A stretch of DNA of 64,000 nt, from positions 40,172 to 104,171 of the forward strand of contig JAMYHX010000102.1 of NCBI GenBank assembly GCA_025529335.1. The letters run 5' to 3'. The notes beneath the pieces are model-generated. The model searched no databases and had not been told where the DNA came from. It saw only the letters and a program-made list of their open reading frames with translations. The stretch is from Rhizopus sp. PT2906. Its lineage: Eukaryota > Mucoromycota > Mucoromycetes > Mucorales > Rhizopodaceae. The position numbers and the translations under genes were made by a program. Positions 62,290 to 64,000 of this stretch are shown in pieces. Each line of letters opens with the position of its first letter. The first letter of the stretch is position 1.

Positions 62290-64000
62290 TTTTTGCCTTT
62301 TCTTTTGTATATAAAGTATATATTTCTGTACAAATAAAAAAAAAGTTCTCTTACAAATAAAGTGTCCACTCTTTTCAGACCAAGGAAAGAAGTGGTCATG
62401 TAGGCACTTGGTATATGTTGCCTGGTTGACGGAGATTTTCAATGTCACCAAAGAACCATAACTACCAGACCATAAGCAGCCCGAAACCAACATCGAATTG
62501 GTATGATATAACACTCTTGATAGCGCTCCCTTCCCTTACTTATAACTTTCCCAAAGCTATCGTTCCCCATGACAGCGAACCGACACTCATGAAGCGCCAA
62601 CGCCGAATGGGGCTGCATACCTTGAAGAAAGTTTGCAAGATCTGCAAACAAAAAGTACTACTGGAGCAAGTACTTCTACTCGTGCTACTCCTGCTGCTCC
62701 TGCTTCAACTGACATTGACAATAACATGGATAATGACATATGCTTTGGCAACTAAGTATGTATTCGGACCTCTCACCCAGAAAGAGTGACATAATGGATA
62801 TAAAAGAGGATTGAGTTGTACAATTTTTGCTGTTATTTTTGCTTTCATAAATATTATAGAACTTCAAAACGCCTTACACGTAAGCCAAATTAAACCTTGT
62901 CTCTTTTCTTGTATATCTTTCAATGGCATTATCATCTTTCTCTTCCATGGCTGTCTATAGTTGTCGGTCTTTTTCTTATATTTGACAGTTGATATCTTTT
63001 TTTTTTCTTCTTTCTTTATTCCCATTCAAATGGATAGCTATGTCGCAACCACTGTTGTAACGGGGTTGTGTTTCACAAACGCATGCATATGAATACCGAA
63101 GGTGAGGCTCCCATGCGTCGTATACTTGTCTTTTTCGAGGGATGTAATAAGGCTTTGGTAGATGAATGATAGAAGTTTAATCATTTTGGCAACTTAATGT
63201 AGAAGAATCACACTCTTCATCCATTAGGCATTTGCATTGCTAATGGAAGTGATAGAAGTATTTTGAAGAAGTTCTAATTATGATCCGAGAGATCGTAGCC
63301 ACTCTGTGCCTATGGACGTATTTGGTAATCTACACTACATCTGAACATTCAATGACTTGGGTATCCCAATTTACAGTCATAAACTCGGATAATGGCCACG
63401 GTGATATGTTTTTCTAGACTGGAGCAAAAATCATCTACTGCGTTGACGGCAGAAGCATGTGCTTCTCCTAAGCCTATTCATCGTCCCCCTAGGACAGCAA
63501 GGGTCGAAGTTATCAGTTTTCTGGAAGTCAATTGAACGTGGATTTGGGTGGTGTCATTGGGAATAAGGTTCAGGCTATGGCCGTGGAAGTTTCTACCTTT
63601 TCTATAAATGAAGTTGTTCCTCTATCTCCTGTGGTAGAAGGCCATAATACGGACACGTCATAACTTGAATTTTGCCGCAATGTATTATGTGCGTAGCTTA
63701 GATATTCCCTACATACGAAATATTGCACGTGATATTGATAGGTAAAGATGCAAGGTGTGCTCAATGAGCTAGCTGATTGTTTTGACACAAAGATCACAAT
63801 TTGCTTACATAACCACGGCATCCACCTTTGGCTCTGCCTCATTCGCTGCTTCTTCGATCATAGTACTGGCAAACTTTTTGGCCCCTGACTATACCTTGCA
63901 AGGCATTCACGCCATGGTTTCGCCTGTTATACACTCTTTCCGGAAAGTAAATTCGCCTGTGATCGAAAATAAATACACCCATGGTGAGAACAAAATTCAT
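62290..64000. other. Right-edge region with coding-like debris
   Basis: No complete gene. 62640-62759 in one frame reads STTGASTSTRATPAAPAS and DIDNNMDNDICFGN before a stop, like the end of a low-complexity transposon or gene product. 63540-63662 has an open frame GGVIGNKVQAMAVEVSTFSI then NEVVPLSPVVEGHN, and 63440-63533 another, EACASPKPIHRPPRTARVEV. These may be pieces of one decayed gene. No family recognised. Confidence 0.3.

Overview
The window looks like part of a filamentous fungal chromosome from the early-diverging Mucoromycota (Mucorales-like). The basis is AT-rich DNA, many short (about 50-60 nt) GT-AG introns, typical fungal housekeeping genes, and eroded Tc1/mariner, MULE and LINE-like fragments mixed with small gene families of the kind common in Mucorales. 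No species is claimed. Intron-exon models were made by eye, from reading frame, splice consensus and family conservation.

Layout. 1-1289 (+): 3' part of a Pho80/Clg1-type cyclin with poly-glutamine. 1763-6191 (+): a complete 11-exon IQGAP. 6300-8250: transposon fragments and a broken lineage-specific gene. 10085-15528 (+): S-adenosylmethionine decarboxylase, a GT49/LARGE-like glycosyltransferase and a patatin-type lipase. 15612-16689 (-): a bHLH transcription factor, convergent with the lipase. 16690-20576: intergenic, with a MITE. 20577-21404 (+): a CZIB/UPF0587 zinc protein, convergent with a Prp22/DHX8 splicing helicase (21476-24939, -). 25310-25543 (-): a small secreted cysteine-rich protein. 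27165-27889 (-): a ubiquitin-like/AN1 zinc-finger protein. 31855-34605 (-): DNA topoisomerase I. 34606-42182: a gene-poor island with Tc1 and MULE remnants and a PD-(D/E)XK-like gene. 42183-43050 (-): a Siw14-type phosphatase. 44100-45985: a second PD-(D/E)XK-like gene bounded by inverted copies of a promoter-like repeat. 46142-47309 (+): an Ndfip/Bsd2-type adaptor. 47700-49950: a dead Tc1 transposase and a Fanzor/TnpB-like remnant. 50247-51949 (+): HIS7. 52105-52856: an Rpn-like gene split by a MITE. 54265-59314 (+): a Num1/Mcp5-like cortical anchor. 59710-62289 (+): a double cNMP-binding, F-box and LRR protein. 62290-64000: weak coding-like debris.

The housekeeping genes cover splicing, DNA topology, histidine and polyamine synthesis, lipid mobilisation, cytokinesis, organelle/dynein anchoring and ubiquitin adaptors. 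They show no operon-like logic. The most unusual content lies between them: at least three families with nuclease-like motifs (D...ExK or D...ExQ), each partly broken and each next to mobile DNA; a roughly 270-bp repeat found three times, each time just upstream of an ORF; two MITE copies with about 30-bp inverted ends, one of them splitting a nuclease-like gene; and a second dispersed repeat family. Among intact genes, the Prp22 orthologue lacks the S1 domain, the Num1-like protein has about 15 copies of an 18-residue repeat, and cNMP-binding, F-box and LRR modules are fused in one protein.
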